NCBI RefSeq assembly: GCF_001306455.1
Contig: NZ_LGTQ01000015.1
Span: 1-64,000 of the forward strand
Length of the DNA stretch: 64,000 nucleotides
Direction: 5' to 3'
From: Jiulongibacter sediminis
GTDB lineage: Bacteria; Bacteroidota; Bacteroidia; Cytophagales; Spirosomataceae
The notes under the pieces are model-generated. The model was not told the origin of the DNA, made no database searches, and was given only the letters and a program-made list of their open reading frames with translations. Made by a program: the position numbers and the translations under genes. Positions 32,604-41,657 of this stretch are shown here, piece by piece. The number at the start of each line of letters is the position of its first letter. Positions within the stretch are counted from its first letter, which is position 1.

Positions 32604-35600
32604 TTGACCACTATTTTAAAGAACAGCATTCTTTTTGTCTGCTTTTTAATTCCTCAATGGCTTTTGGCACAAGAATCTTTTGAGGTAAACACCAGATCTG
32701 ATCGTTGGGTGCAGCACCCTTATTTTGGTTACCATTTTCAGGAATTAGGCAGACCTTCTCAAATACTCACAAACCATGGGTCTGAGCTTACGGCCTCAGA
32801 TGCGTATACTGCTCTCAGTCAAAAGCTTTTGCCGGTGTCTGACAAAGTAATTCCCGAGGCCTCCTTTTGGTTTATCGTGTATGTTGATTCTTTAGAGTCG
32901 TCCGGTGTTTTGCTCTCTTTTGGAATGGAGCAGGAAACGTCTTGGGAAAAAATTGAAATTTTTGACGCTCAGACACTTCTATCGGTAGCAAAAGGTGGAA
33001 AAGGGTCCTCATTAAAAGACAAAACCTTCAAAACCAATGCTGATGTTTTTCGTCTGAAGGCGGGGTTCTCTTACCTCGTTCATTTAAAAAATCAGATTCC
33101 ATCTGAGGACAAATCGTTGTCAGGTTTGAATATTTATGTCTTCCGGGAAAAAGATTATTTTGATTTTCTGAACTACACATTTCCGGAAAGTTACTTTAGG
33201 GCCGGTGGTTACCTTTATGATTTCAACCTCATCAAGCGATCTGTGCAAGTTTATTGCGACAGTAGTGGTATGGCCACCTTACCCGAGGTTCAAGCTCAGT
33301 GGAATCAGCTCTCTTTTTCCAGCTATAACCTTCGCCCAAACCCGGAAGCCACCTATTGGATGCGGTTTACCATTGACTCTTCAGAGAAAAGTCGAGAGTA
33401 TCTAATGGGCTTGAATAGTGGAAGTTTCTGGAATTTTGATTCAGCAGAAGTCTATGTACCGGGAGAAAATGATGAGTATCTGAGCTATTCCCTGGGAGGA
33501 AAAGTAGCCGCTCAAAATAAACCCTTCGGAGTTTGGCATGATGTATTTCCTGTTCAAATGGAAAAAGGAGAACAAAAAACCATTTATATCAGACTGAAAG
33601 GATTCAATAAGTTCTTTATTCCTGATTTTCAGGTTTCACACCTCAATCCATCAAGCTTTTGGAAAGTCACCTCCTGGGTTAAATTCATCTTCGGCTTTTT
33701 TATCGGGCTTATACTTGTTCAGTTTCTCTATTATTTCATTCGGTATTTTCTGGAGAAAGAACCACTCCATCTTTATTTCTCTCTTTTTGTATTAGGTGTG
33801 GGCTTATGGATTAGCTTTTTCAGTACAGACCTTCAGTTTACACCACTGCCACGCTTTACTGAATGGAACATCCCACTAGCTAGTATAGGCATGAGTCTGG
33901 CTATTATCTTCATATATGCCTACCAATACACCTTTTTGTCTCTGGGCCAGTACCGGTTCCCGTTCAAAAAAGTGTTCTGGTTTCTTGCGATAGTGAATTC
34001 GATGATCTGTTTTAACTATGCGGTTCATTTCCAATCCTTTGCCAGTGTTTACCCGTTACGGTCAAGCTATCTTCAACTGATTATTCTTAGCCTGCTACTC
34101 AATTATGTCTTTGTAACGGCTGTTGGGGTCTACAGTATCTTAAAGAAAAATGTTTTTGGAAGAGCCTTTACTCTGGCCTTCGTTCCATTATTGCTAGGAA
34201 TTATCATTCGATTTGTCCTGGCTCTGGTGTTGATTTTACAAGGCGGAACCTATAATCAGTTTTTGCTTTATCTTCTTATTTACGGACAATATGCCCTCAT
34301 GGCCGGAATTGCCTTTGCTTTGGTAATGATGGCCATAAACACCGCCGTGCGATTCAATACTTTAAAAATAGAGAAAATTCAGGCTGAGAAACTGCGGGAA
34401 ATCAGTGAGTTTAAATCCCGGTTTTATACAAATATCACCCATGAATTTCGTACACCATTGACTGTTATTTTAGGCTTATCTGAGGCTATTGATAATGAAA
34501 AAGAGAAGAAAATAATTACCCGAAATGGTAAAAAGCTCCTGAAGCTGGTGAATCAACTGCTTGATATGTCGAAAATCGAATCGGGCTCTTTACCTGTGCA
34601 TTGGGTGCAAGGCGATTTTGTAAAATATGTGTCTTACCTCGTCAATACACATCTTTCATTGGTCGAACAAAAAGGGATTCGGCTCCAACTCATCAAAGAA
34701 GTGCATGAAATTTTCATGGATTATGACGAAGATAAAACGGATAAAATCATTTCCAATCTACTTAGCAATGCAGTAAAGTTTACTCCCGAAATGGGTACTG
34801 TGACTTGTAAGATAGCCATGAAAAATAATAGGGTACGTCTGGAGGTTATCGATACCGGAAGTGGAATTAGCAGGCAGGAGGCAGAGCATATTTTTGAACG
34901 ATTTTATCAATCCGAAAAACAAGCCTCTGCAGACCAGGAAGGATCTGGGATTGGCCTTTCACTGGTCAAAGAGTTAACTGAACTTTTGGGCGGCACCATT
35001 AATGTGGAAAGTAAACCGGGCCAGGGGGCTTGCTTTATCTTAGAATTACCTGTTCATAGGTATGAAAAGGTCGGAAATGAAACTTCTTTTCTACCGCAGG
35101 AGCAATCAGAGGAAAGTCGTAAAGATCCGGAAAGTGCTTTGGTTCCGGGAAAAGAAACTATACTTCTTGTGGAAGATAACCAAGATGTTCTCGCACTCCT
35201 GATTGACCTTTTGCCCGAGAGTTATCAGAAAATTACGGCCAAAGACGGAAAAGCCGGGCTTCAGTTGGCTGAAGAAATTATCCCTGACCTGATTATTACT
35301 GACGTAATGATGCCTGAAATGGATGGTTATCAACTTTGTAAAGCCTTGAAATCAAACCCAATTACAGACCATATTCCCGTCATTATGCTGACGGCTCGTT
35401 CTGGACGGGATTCTAAAATCTCCGGACTGGAAACCGGGGCTGATGCTTTCCTCGGTAAGCCCTTCGATAAAGAGGAATTGCTTCTTACCATTAGAAATAT
35501 GGTGGCTCTTCAGCAAAAACTTCAGAATAAATTTAAAGAAGACCTTAACGAAAAAAGAGAAGCTATTCCTCCGTTCCTCAAAAAAGTAAACAGTATCATT

Positions 35601-35882
35601 TTTGAACATTTGGCGGATGAAGACTTCTCCGCCGAATTATTGTGCGACAAGCTTCATTTAAGCCGATCACAGGTTTACCGCAAAATAAAGGCTCTATCTG
35701 GTCTTACCATTCAGTTGTATATCCGCTCTGTACGTTTAGCAGAAGCAAGGAGAAAGCTAAAGGAGGAAGATAAGACCGTTGCACAAGTCGCTTATGAATG
35801 TGGCTGGACCGACCCCAGCTATTTTACGAGAGTTTTCTCAGAAGTTTATCAGGATCATCCGTCTGACCTCAAAAATACTTGA
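32604..35882 (+). CDS. 7TM-DISM hybrid histidine kinase with receiver and AraC output
   Basis: A 1092-residue one-protein two-component system. After a signal peptide come periplasmic sensing domains (about 30-355; the second, from 205, is 7TMR-DISMED2-like), seven membrane helices (about 365-585, 7TMR-DISM), a HisKA dimerisation helix with H613 ('ITHEFRTPLT'), an ATPase domain with N722 and 'GSGIGLSLVKE', a receiver with phospho-acceptor D900 and K962, and a C-terminal AraC-type helix-turn-helix (about 990-1092). The frame opens with TTG: an in-frame stop lies 28 bases upstream and no ATG precedes the signal peptide. Probably senses a carbohydrate and controls the divergent GH36 gene. Confidence 0.92.
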   Translation: MTTILKNSILFVCFLIPQWLLAQESFEVNTRSDRWVQHPYFGYHFQELGRPSQILTNHGSELTASDAYTALSQKLLPVSDKVIPEASFWFIVYVDSLESSGVLLSFGMEQETSWEKIEIFDAQTLLSVAKGGKGSSLKDKTFKTNADVFRLKAGFSYLVHLKNQIPSEDKSLSGLNIYVFREKDYFDFLNYTFPESYFRAGGYLYDFNLIKRSVQVYCDSSGMATLPEVQAQWNQLSFSSYNLRPNPEATYWMRFTIDSSEKSREYLMGLNSGSFWNFDSAEVYVPGENDEYLSYSLGGKVAAQNKPFGVWHDVFPVQMEKGEQKTIYIRLKGFNKFFIPDFQVSHLNPSSFWKVTSWVKFIFGFFIGLILVQFLYYFIRYFLEKEPLHLYFSLFVLGVGLWISFFSTDLQFTPLPRFTEWNIPLASIGMSLAIIFIYAYQYTFLSLGQYRFPFKKVFWFLAIVNSMICFNYAVHFQSFASVYPLRSSYLQLIILSLLLNYVFVTAVGVYSILKKNVFGRAFTLAFVPLLLGIIIRFVLALVLILQGGTYNQFLLYLLIYGQYALMAGIAFALVMMAINTAVRFNTLKIEKIQAEKLREISEFKSRFYTNITHEFRTPLTVILGLSEAIDNEKEKKIITRNGKKLLKLVNQLLDMSKIESGSLPVHWVQGDFVKYVSYLVNTHLSLVEQKGIRLQLIKEVHEIFMDYDEDKTDKIISNLLSNAVKFTPEMGTVTCKIAMKNNRVRLEVIDTGSGISRQEAEHIFERFYQSEKQASADQEGSGIGLSLVKELTELLGGTINVESKPGQGACFILELPVHRYEKVGNETSFLPQEQSEESRKDPESALVPGKETILLVEDNQDVLALLIDLLPESYQKITAKDGKAGLQLAEEIIPDLIITDVMMPEMDGYQLCKALKSNPITDHIPVIMLTARSGRDSKISGLETGADAFLGKPFDKEELLLTIRNMVALQQKLQNKFKEDLNEKREAIPPFLKKVNSIIFEHLADEDFSAELLCDKLHLSRSQVYRKIKALSGLTIQLYIRSVRLAEARRKLKEEDKTVAQVAYECGWTDPSYFTRVFSEVYQDHPSDLKNT

Positions 35883-35993
35883 TTTCATCTGTTTGCAACA
35901 TGACTACTGAGAATTGCAACATGAGTCTTAGCCTGACTCAGGGCTAATTTCTGAGCTTTGTTTCATATTTCTAATCCGTTAATAATCAGATAT

Positions 35994-37100
35994 ATGAAAA
36001 CTAAAATTACAAGAGCATTTCTAATCCTCGCCCTTTTTGGGTTTGGCATTTCCGCCGCCTTCTCTCAGATCTGGTACTTACCAGACAACGTTCAGCCCGC
36101 TAAAGTGGCTCAGACAGTAGGTGTAACCGAAATCATGATTTCTTATTCCCGCCCGGCCGTTAACAAACGAACTGTTTGGGGAGATCTTGTCCCTTTCGGA
36201 CTAATGAATAATCCCTTTCCCGAAGGAGAAAAAAGACCATGGGTAGCCGGTGGTAATGAAGCCACAAGCATCAGCTTTTCTGATGATGTAAAAATTGAAG
36301 GGAAAAACCTTGCTGCCGGAACGTACGGATTGTACATGATCATTCATGAAGACCAGAAAGCCACAGTCATTTTCAATAAGAATCACACGGCATGGGATAC
36401 TTTTTTCTACGATGAATCTCAGGATGTTCTACGTGTTGAGGTAACCACTAAAAAGGTGGAACACAAAGAATTTTTGACTTATGAATTTATTGATCTGGAC
36501 AGAACAAGTACAACAGCTGCTTTATCATGGTCAGATAAACTTATTCCCTTTAAAATTGAGGTAGATGTCGATGCTGTCGTCATGGCGAAAATTGAGGAGG
36601 AATTGAAAACTGTCCGCGGCTTCTCCAGAGAAACATGGGAAGATGCCGCCTGGTATGCAAGTTTGAGAGCTGGTAATCATGACAAGGCGTTGGAGTGGAT
36701 TGAGGTTCCTATATCAGGTAACAGAAGATTTGCTAAGAAAACATTCCGTTCTCTTTTCCTCAAAAGTAGAATTCTGGAGGCCAAAGGTGACAGCACCAAA
36801 GCTTTGGCCGTCATAGAGGAGATCATTCCTATCGCTGATAATTCTGAACTAAATCAGCTGGGATACGAAATGTTAAGAAGGGGAGATACAGCGAAGGCTG
36901 TGGAGATTTTTGAATTAAACGCCAATAAACACCCGGATGATCCAAATGTGCATGATAGCCTTGGAGAGGGCTACATGAATAACGGTCAAAAAGAGAAGGC
37001 CATTAAAAGCTTTAAAAAATCTTTATCTATGAATCCACCGGATAATGTAAAAGAGAATTCTATTAAACTCCTTAAAGAGTTAGGAGTTGATATGAAATGA
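35994..37100 (+). CDS. DUF2911 domain protein with C-terminal TPR repeats, exported
   Basis: A 368-residue protein. Signal peptide ('AFLILALFGFGISAAFSQ'), then a DUF2911 domain ('VTEIMISYSRPAVNKRTVWGDLVPFG', in shorter blocks, to 'AALSWSDKLIPFKIEV'), then helical repeats including TPR-like 'AVEIFELNANKHPDDPNVHDSLGEGY' (shorter blocks) near the C-terminus. DUF2911 proteins are widespread exported proteins of Bacteroidota without known function. I start at 'MKTKITRAFLIL'; the 12 residues upstream are unlikely. Monocistronic, with its own terminator. Confidence 0.88.
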   Translation: MKTKITRAFLILALFGFGISAAFSQIWYLPDNVQPAKVAQTVGVTEIMISYSRPAVNKRTVWGDLVPFGLMNNPFPEGEKRPWVAGGNEATSISFSDDVKIEGKNLAAGTYGLYMIIHEDQKATVIFNKNHTAWDTFFYDESQDVLRVEVTTKKVEHKEFLTYEFIDLDRTSTTAALSWSDKLIPFKIEVDVDAVVMAKIEEELKTVRGFSRETWEDAAWYASLRAGNHDKALEWIEVPISGNRRFAKKTFRSLFLKSRILEAKGDSTKALAVIEEIIPIADNSELNQLGYEMLRRGDTAKAVEIFELNANKHPDDPNVHDSLGEGYMNNGQKEKAIKSFKKSLSMNPPDNVKENSIKLLKELGVDMK

Positions 37101-37123
37101 TTTTTCTCCATTTTATAGCCCTG

Positions 37124-37156
37124 AAGGGCTGATCACCAGTTGGTCAGCCCTTTTTT
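37124..37156 (+). terminator. Terminator after the DUF2911-TPR gene
   Basis: Stem AAGGGCTGA (37124-37132) with TCAGCCCTT (37144-37152) and a run of T, 24 bases after the stop codon. Confidence 0.85.
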
Positions 37157-37286
37157 GTAAGCGAATTAATCTCAGATGTTAAAACCGCGAAAGATGAGAT
37201 TAACACCATTGAACATTTAAAGTTTTCGGTAAGTATGGTTTTAGCCGATGATGGAATTTCAATTGATGTTAAGCTTCTAAAATTCT

Positions 37287-38501
37287 TCATTCCAAATAAT
37301 CCAAATCCTTATGAAAAGTCTCCGGCAGCTTATAGTTCGCGTAGATGGCGATAGCAAAACAGGTGATACCAGTGATTAGGGCCGCCTGAATAATGCTTAA
37401 GGAAGAAAATGAGCCTAGGAAGCCATACAACATGCTGATGGGAATGGCCATTCCCCGCACAAAATTCGGGATGGTGGTGGCCACCGTGGCCCGGATGTTT
37501 GTGCCAAACTGCTCGGCTCCCATGGTAATCATGACTATCCAGTAGCCAGTGGAAATTCCCATTAGAATACAAACAATGTAGAAAGTGGTGGAGCTTTGAT
37601 TATGGAGATTCAGATAAATGATTGAAATCAAAAGACTCAGTATTTGAAATATACCAATAGCCTTTTTCCGGCTCTTAAGTTTTTGACTCACTACACCACA
37701 AAGGACATCTCCGCATGCCAGGCCTGTATAAATAAAGGCCACGGCCCTCCCTGTCGTAATTTCTCCTTGGATATTCAGTTCGGTGGCAAGTGAGGGAGCC
37801 ATTTGCATTAAAATAGTCACCACAAAAAAGACAGGAATGCCAACCAGCAAGCTAAGAATATAGGTGTTTCTACTTTTTGGAATTCTGATCAATTTCCAAA
37901 TATTACCCCGCTCGTGTTTTTGGTCGGCTTTGGCATGTAGGAACATTTCAGATTCAAACGTACCGATTCGCATCAATAGCAATAAAATGCCGAGTCCACC
38001 TCCAACAAAGAATGCTGTTCGCCAGTAAAGTGTATCGCCAATGAGGCCGGCCACTACTGCTCCCAGCACGCCCGTGGCTGCCAAAATGGAAGTACCGTAT
38101 CCACGAATTTTCTGAGGCATAGTTTCGGCCACGATGGTGACACCTACGCCCAGCTCACCGGCAAGGCCTACACCCGCCAGAAAACGTAGGGCTGTATACG
38201 AGTAAATGTCATTGATAAATCCATTGATAATATTACAAACCGAGTACAGTAAAATTGACCCGAAAAGCACCGAGAGTCTACCTTTTTTATCGCCTAAAAT
38301 CCCGAAGAAAATGCCCCCAAGTAAAAGACCGACCATCTGAACATCAAAAAGAAAGAGCCGCATATTATCAAGTGTTTGGCCGGAATAGCCCATTTCTGCC
38401 AGGCTGCTTTTGCCAATCACCACAAACAGAATAAGGTCAAACGTATCTACAAAGTAGCCCAGAGAGGCCACCAGAAGTAAGAGCAGGGTTGATTTTTTCA
38501 A
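37287..38501 (-). CDS. Major facilitator superfamily transporter
   Basis: A 404-residue protein with about 12 hydrophobic helices. The loop 'GGIFFGILGDKKGRLSVL' between TM2 and TM3 is the MFS motif A (G-x-L-x-D-R-x-G-R-R), and 'RFLAGVGLAGELGVGVTIVAE' (as shorter blocks) resembles the metabolite:proton symporter group. The acidic residue in 'FVDTFDLILF' in TM1 suggests proton coupling. Inner membrane; the substrate cannot be predicted. Divergent from the pirin gene. Confidence 0.9.
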   Translation of the reverse strand: MKKSTLLLLLVASLGYFVDTFDLILFVVIGKSSLAEMGYSGQTLDNMRLFLFDVQMVGLLLGGIFFGILGDKKGRLSVLFGSILLYSVCNIINGFINDIYSYTALRFLAGVGLAGELGVGVTIVAETMPQKIRGYGTSILAATGVLGAVVAGLIGDTLYWRTAFFVGGGLGILLLLMRIGTFESEMFLHAKADQKHERGNIWKLIRIPKSRNTYILSLLVGIPVFFVVTILMQMAPSLATELNIQGEITTGRAVAFIYTGLACGDVLCGVVSQKLKSRKKAIGIFQILSLLISIIYLNLHNQSSTTFYIVCILMGISTGYWIVMITMGAEQFGTNIRATVATTIPNFVRGMAIPISMLYGFLGSFSSLSIIQAALITGITCFAIAIYANYKLPETFHKDLDYLE

Positions 38502-38599
38502 AAGGTCAAGGGTTATTGAAGCTCTAAAGATACCGAAGAAATTGTACCGAACAGAAATTCATGGCAATCTGTTCTATACCCATAACATTTCATCAAGCC

Positions 38600-39478
38600 A
38601 TGTCAAACACCGACCTGATCATCCCACAAAGAAGCCGCGATATCGGTGATTTTTTGGTGGGTCGTTTCATCCCTTTTATTCACAAAAAAATGGTGGGACC
38701 GTTCTCATTCATTGACCACATGGGTCCCGTTGACGTGAAACCTGATCGGCCTTTTGATGTAGATCAGCATCCGCATTGTGGGCTTTCAACTTTGACGTAT
38801 CTACTGGATGGTGAAATCATGCATCGTGACAGCATTGGTACAGTACAACGAATTAAACAGGGCTCAGTGAACTGGATGACGGCCGGAAAAGGTGTGACAC
38901 ACACCGAGCGAAGCCCTGATGACCTTCGGGGAAAAAGCTACAAAATGAATGGTTTTCAGATCTGGGTGGCCCTGCCAAAAGAGCTTGAAGAAATGGAGCC
39001 TTCTTTTCATCATATTCCGGCAGAAGACTTACCCACATGGGAAGATGGTGGTGCCAGTTTCAAACTGATTGCTGGTGAAGGGTTCGGTAAAATATCGCCC
39101 GTACCGGTGCATTCAGAGCTTTTTATGATGGAGATTTCAACTACTGAAGATTACTTACTTGAAATCAATGGACAGTTGAAAGGTGAGATCGGCATTTTGA
39201 TTGAAACCGGAAGCATTACAGCTTGTGGCAATACTGTAGACGCTGGAAATATGTTGATTTCAAAAACCGATGATGCGTGTAACCTTCAAATTGTCGGCGG
39301 CAGCCGAATCATGCTTTTTGGTGGTCCTCCCTTTCCTGAAAGGCGGTATATTGACTGGAATTTTGTCTCAAGCAGCAAGGAAAAATTGGAAGAGGCCGTA
39401 GAAAGATGGAATAATCGGGAATTCCCGGAAGTGCCGGGCGACAGCACCTATGTACCTCACCCAAAAAACAAAAGCTAA
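38600..39478 (+). CDS. Pirin family protein
   Basis: A 292-residue bicupin. The N-terminal cupin carries the pirin metal-binding pattern: 'DVDQHPHCGLSTLTYLLDGE', with two histidines, a later histidine in 'EIMHRDS' and glutamate in 'THTERSP'. The C-terminal cupin is more degenerate and includes 'LFGGPPFPERRYIDWNFVSS'. Bacterial pirins act as quercetin dioxygenases or redox-linked regulators; which applies here is not shown. I start at 'MSNTDLIIPQRS'. The stop overlaps the start of the acetyltransferase gene by one base (TAATG). Confidence 0.92.
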   Translation: MSNTDLIIPQRSRDIGDFLVGRFIPFIHKKMVGPFSFIDHMGPVDVKPDRPFDVDQHPHCGLSTLTYLLDGEIMHRDSIGTVQRIKQGSVNWMTAGKGVTHTERSPDDLRGKSYKMNGFQIWVALPKELEEMEPSFHHIPAEDLPTWEDGGASFKLIAGEGFGKISPVPVHSELFMMEISTTEDYLLEINGQLKGEIGILIETGSITACGNTVDAGNMLISKTDDACNLQIVGGSRIMLFGGPPFPERRYIDWNFVSSSKEKLEEAVERWNNREFPEVPGDSTYVPHPKNKS

Positions 39479-39762
39479 TGGAAGTTCAACTAGAACAAAA
39501 CGAAAAGAAGGGGAAAGCCTTTATAGATAAAGATGGAAAAACGCTGGCTGAAATGACTTTCAGCATGGCCGGTACAAAACAACTGATCATTGACCATACT
39601 GAAGTTTCAGATGAGCTGCGTGGTATGGGTGCCGGGCGACAACTTTTGCAAAAAATTGTGGATATGGCCCGGGAAGAGTCTTTGAAAATTATTCCGCTTT
39701 GCCCATATGCTAAAAGTGTTTTTGATAAAGATGACTCTATCCAAGACGTGCTTCGCCAATGA
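39478..39762 (+). CDS. Small GNAT-fold N-acetyltransferase (YidJ-like)
   Basis: A 94-residue minimal acetyltransferase with 'DHTEVSDELRGMGAGRQLL', which includes the acetyl-CoA loop (R-G-x-G-x-G/A), and 'IPLCPYAKSVFDKD', the typical ending of this short family. The role is probably acetylation of a small molecule or protein lysine; unknown. It is embedded between pirin and PAQR genes with overlaps of 1 and 4 bases, so the three form one operon. Confidence 0.88.
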   Translation: MEVQLEQNEKKGKAFIDKDGKTLAEMTFSMAGTKQLIIDHTEVSDELRGMGAGRQLLQKIVDMAREESLKIIPLCPYAKSVFDKDDSIQDVLRQ

Positions 39763-40412
39763 TACACAAGGAAGTGCCTGAAGAGCTCAAACCTCTTATC
39801 AAGAGTATCCCCGAAGAAATCGCAAACATGGTCTCACATGGTTTGGGTGTACTTTTCTTTTTGGTAGGTATCCCCTTGCTCCTAATTAGGGTTCAGGAAG
39901 ATGCTTGGCTGTTGCTCGGCTCGGCTATATTTAGCATATCTCTTCTGATGGTTTATTTTTCATCTACCATTTACCACAGCGTTTACAGACTATATTTGAA
40001 ACGTCGCCTTAGGGTTTTTGATCATATCAGTATCTATTTCCTTATTGCGGGGAGTTTTACCCCGTTTATTCTGGCTCATATACAGACTACTTTGGGCTGG
40101 AGTTTGCTCGGCACTATCTGGCTTATGGTGTTAATTGGAGGTGTGTTTAAGTATTTCTTCACCCATAGATTCAATGTGGTTTCTACGCTTGCCTACGTAG
40201 GGATGGGCGGTTTGGCGGTGTTTATTATCACTCCCTTGAGAGAAAATTTAAGTGATCAAAGCCTCTTGTGGCTGGCCACAGGTGGTATTTCTTACCTGAT
40301 AGGAGTACCTTTTTACCTCTGGAAAAACCTGAAATTCAATCACCTTATCTGGCATATTTTTGTGCTCGGTGGGAGCATTTCACATTTTATGGCTGTGTGG
40401 TTTTTGGTTTAA
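39759..40412 (+). CDS. Hemolysin III / PAQR family membrane protein (TrhA-like)
   Basis: A 217-residue seven-helix membrane protein. It contains the family's metal-site pattern: 'STIYHSVYR' in TM2, 'FDHISIYFLIAGSFTPF' in TM3 and 'HLIWHIFVLGGSISHF' in TM7. Relatives (YqfA/TrhA) affect membrane energetics and lipid homeostasis; the name hemolysin is historical. Its ATG overlaps the acetyltransferase stop by 4 bases, and its stop shares TTAA with the convergent gene. Confidence 0.9.
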   Translation: MIHKEVPEELKPLIKSIPEEIANMVSHGLGVLFFLVGIPLLLIRVQEDAWLLLGSAIFSISLLMVYFSSTIYHSVYRLYLKRRLRVFDHISIYFLIAGSFTPFILAHIQTTLGWSLLGTIWLMVLIGGVFKYFFTHRFNVVSTLAYVGMGGLAVFIITPLRENLSDQSLLWLATGGISYLIGVPFYLWKNLKFNHLIWHIFVLGGSISHFMAVWFLV

Positions 40413-40834
40413 TTCCGGGCTTTTTTAAGCAACTCAAATTTGATCAAATAGAGCACCACAAACACCGGAAACAAGGCCATCAATACCCCAAAAATGGCAT
40501 AGCCAAACACCAGAACATAGGCAATGACTGCTAAAATCAAACTGTATTTAAGAGCAAACTCAAAAGCCGCCAGCCTCTTCTCACGGGCCTCCTCACGGAA
40601 AGTATTGAAAACCAACAGAGCCAAACCCGCGGTTAACAGCAAAAACCCAATTTCATCGATGGCATTGGTTTGTACCATTTGCACAAATCTGTTCTCATTG
40701 TAGGTGCTGGCCAGAGCAAAAACCGGGATTTGGAGAAAGGCCGGTTTATGACCACTCAAATAAAGTAGGATTAAAGCTCCTCCGACAACCATCAGCGTAA
40801 AAGCGGCCAATCTTATTTTTAAAGTATCAGACAT
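40409..40834 (-). CDS. Hypothetical four-helix membrane protein
   Basis: A 141-residue protein with four hydrophobic segments ('AAFTLMVVGGALILLYL', 'IGFLLLTAGLALLVF', 'SLILAVIAYVLVFGYA', 'VLMALFPVFVVLYLI'). I do not recognise a family. It starts 8 bases inside the end of the upstream lipoprotein gene, so the two are translationally coupled. Confidence 0.7.
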   Translation of the reverse strand: MSDTLKIRLAAFTLMVVGGALILLYLSGHKPAFLQIPVFALASTYNENRFVQMVQTNAIDEIGFLLLTAGLALLVFNTFREEAREKRLAAFEFALKYSLILAVIAYVLVFGYAIFGVLMALFPVFVVLYLIKFELLKKARN

Positions 40835-41465
40835 CGTTTTTGCTGAAAAATCTTACCTCTTTCTCACTTCCGTCTTCGAAATAGACTTTGAAGCCCACTA
40901 TCCCAAATTTATGATTCAAGAGATATTCAAGTTTACTGACACCAATCAAAGGCCTGCCTGTTTCCACTACTTTGATCACCTTAATATTCCAAAAGGCATA
41001 TTGATATTCGTCTTCTGTTGACTTGTAATCAATAGTACGTGTGTACTTCTTGCCACCCACCTTTATGGAGTACTCATCACCTACCTTCCCGTCATATTTT
41101 ACTAATGTATAGTTGCCTTCATCATACACGTTTTGAATTCCCTCATCGGTAATTCTGTATTTCTTACTCACAGTAGCGGTATTACCATTCCAATTCAACT
41201 CGGCGACCGACTTGGCCATGTTTAAAATCTGAGGATCAGTGATAGTAATAGAGGCTTTAACTGTGCTGATTCCATCGGTGAACTCCGTTACCTCTCCGCT
41301 GAAGTCGGCTACCCCTGCAATGGAACCCAATGAAAAAGTATTTCCTACCTCTCCCATCGGCGACGGTTCACCGCCCAGTTTCCCATCTGGGCTAACCTTA
41401 TCAACCAATTCGCAAGAACTAAGGCTTAAAAAAGCCATACTTAATAGGAGACTTATCTTTTTCAT
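40827..41465 (-). CDS. Hypothetical lipoprotein
   Basis: A 212-residue predicted lipoprotein: signal peptide with 'LSLSSCEL' and lipid cysteine about residue 18. The mature part is rich in beta-strands, lysine and tyrosine ('TVSKKYRITDEGIQNVYDEG' region, 'GGKKYTRTIDYKSTEDEY'), without a motif I know. I start at 'MKKISLLLS', three residues after an alternative Met. It precedes the four-helix protein gene. Confidence 0.75.
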   Translation of the reverse strand: MKKISLLLSMAFLSLSSCELVDKVSPDGKLGGEPSPMGEVGNTFSLGSIAGVADFSGEVTEFTDGISTVKASITITDPQILNMAKSVAELNWNGNTATVSKKYRITDEGIQNVYDEGNYTLVKYDGKVGDEYSIKVGGKKYTRTIDYKSTEDEYQYAFWNIKVIKVVETGRPLIGVSKLEYLLNHKFGIVGFKVYFEDGSEKEVRFFSKNDV

Positions 41466-41657
41466 CGTTCTCATTTTTTTATGAAATTAAAGTAGGTTGA
41501 TCATCAACAAAAAAAACATGATGGAGGCTGTCCTTTTTTCTGTTTTTGAGCAGGTTTAATTATTGTGTAGAAAAGAAAACGTAGGACAATTTCAGAACAA
41601 TTGAATTGATCAGTTCAGCGGGTCAGTGAAAGAGCTTATCTTCCCTTAAAAAATAAG

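Noticed and set aside
32489-32683. A short plus-strand frame before the hybrid sensor
   Set aside because: It overlaps the sensor signal peptide in another frame and has no features; the TTG-started sensor frame is better supported.
39759-40412. Reading the hemolysin III protein as a toxin
   Set aside because: The sequence is a PAQR/TrhA membrane protein; the haemolysin name is historical and the operon context is housekeeping.
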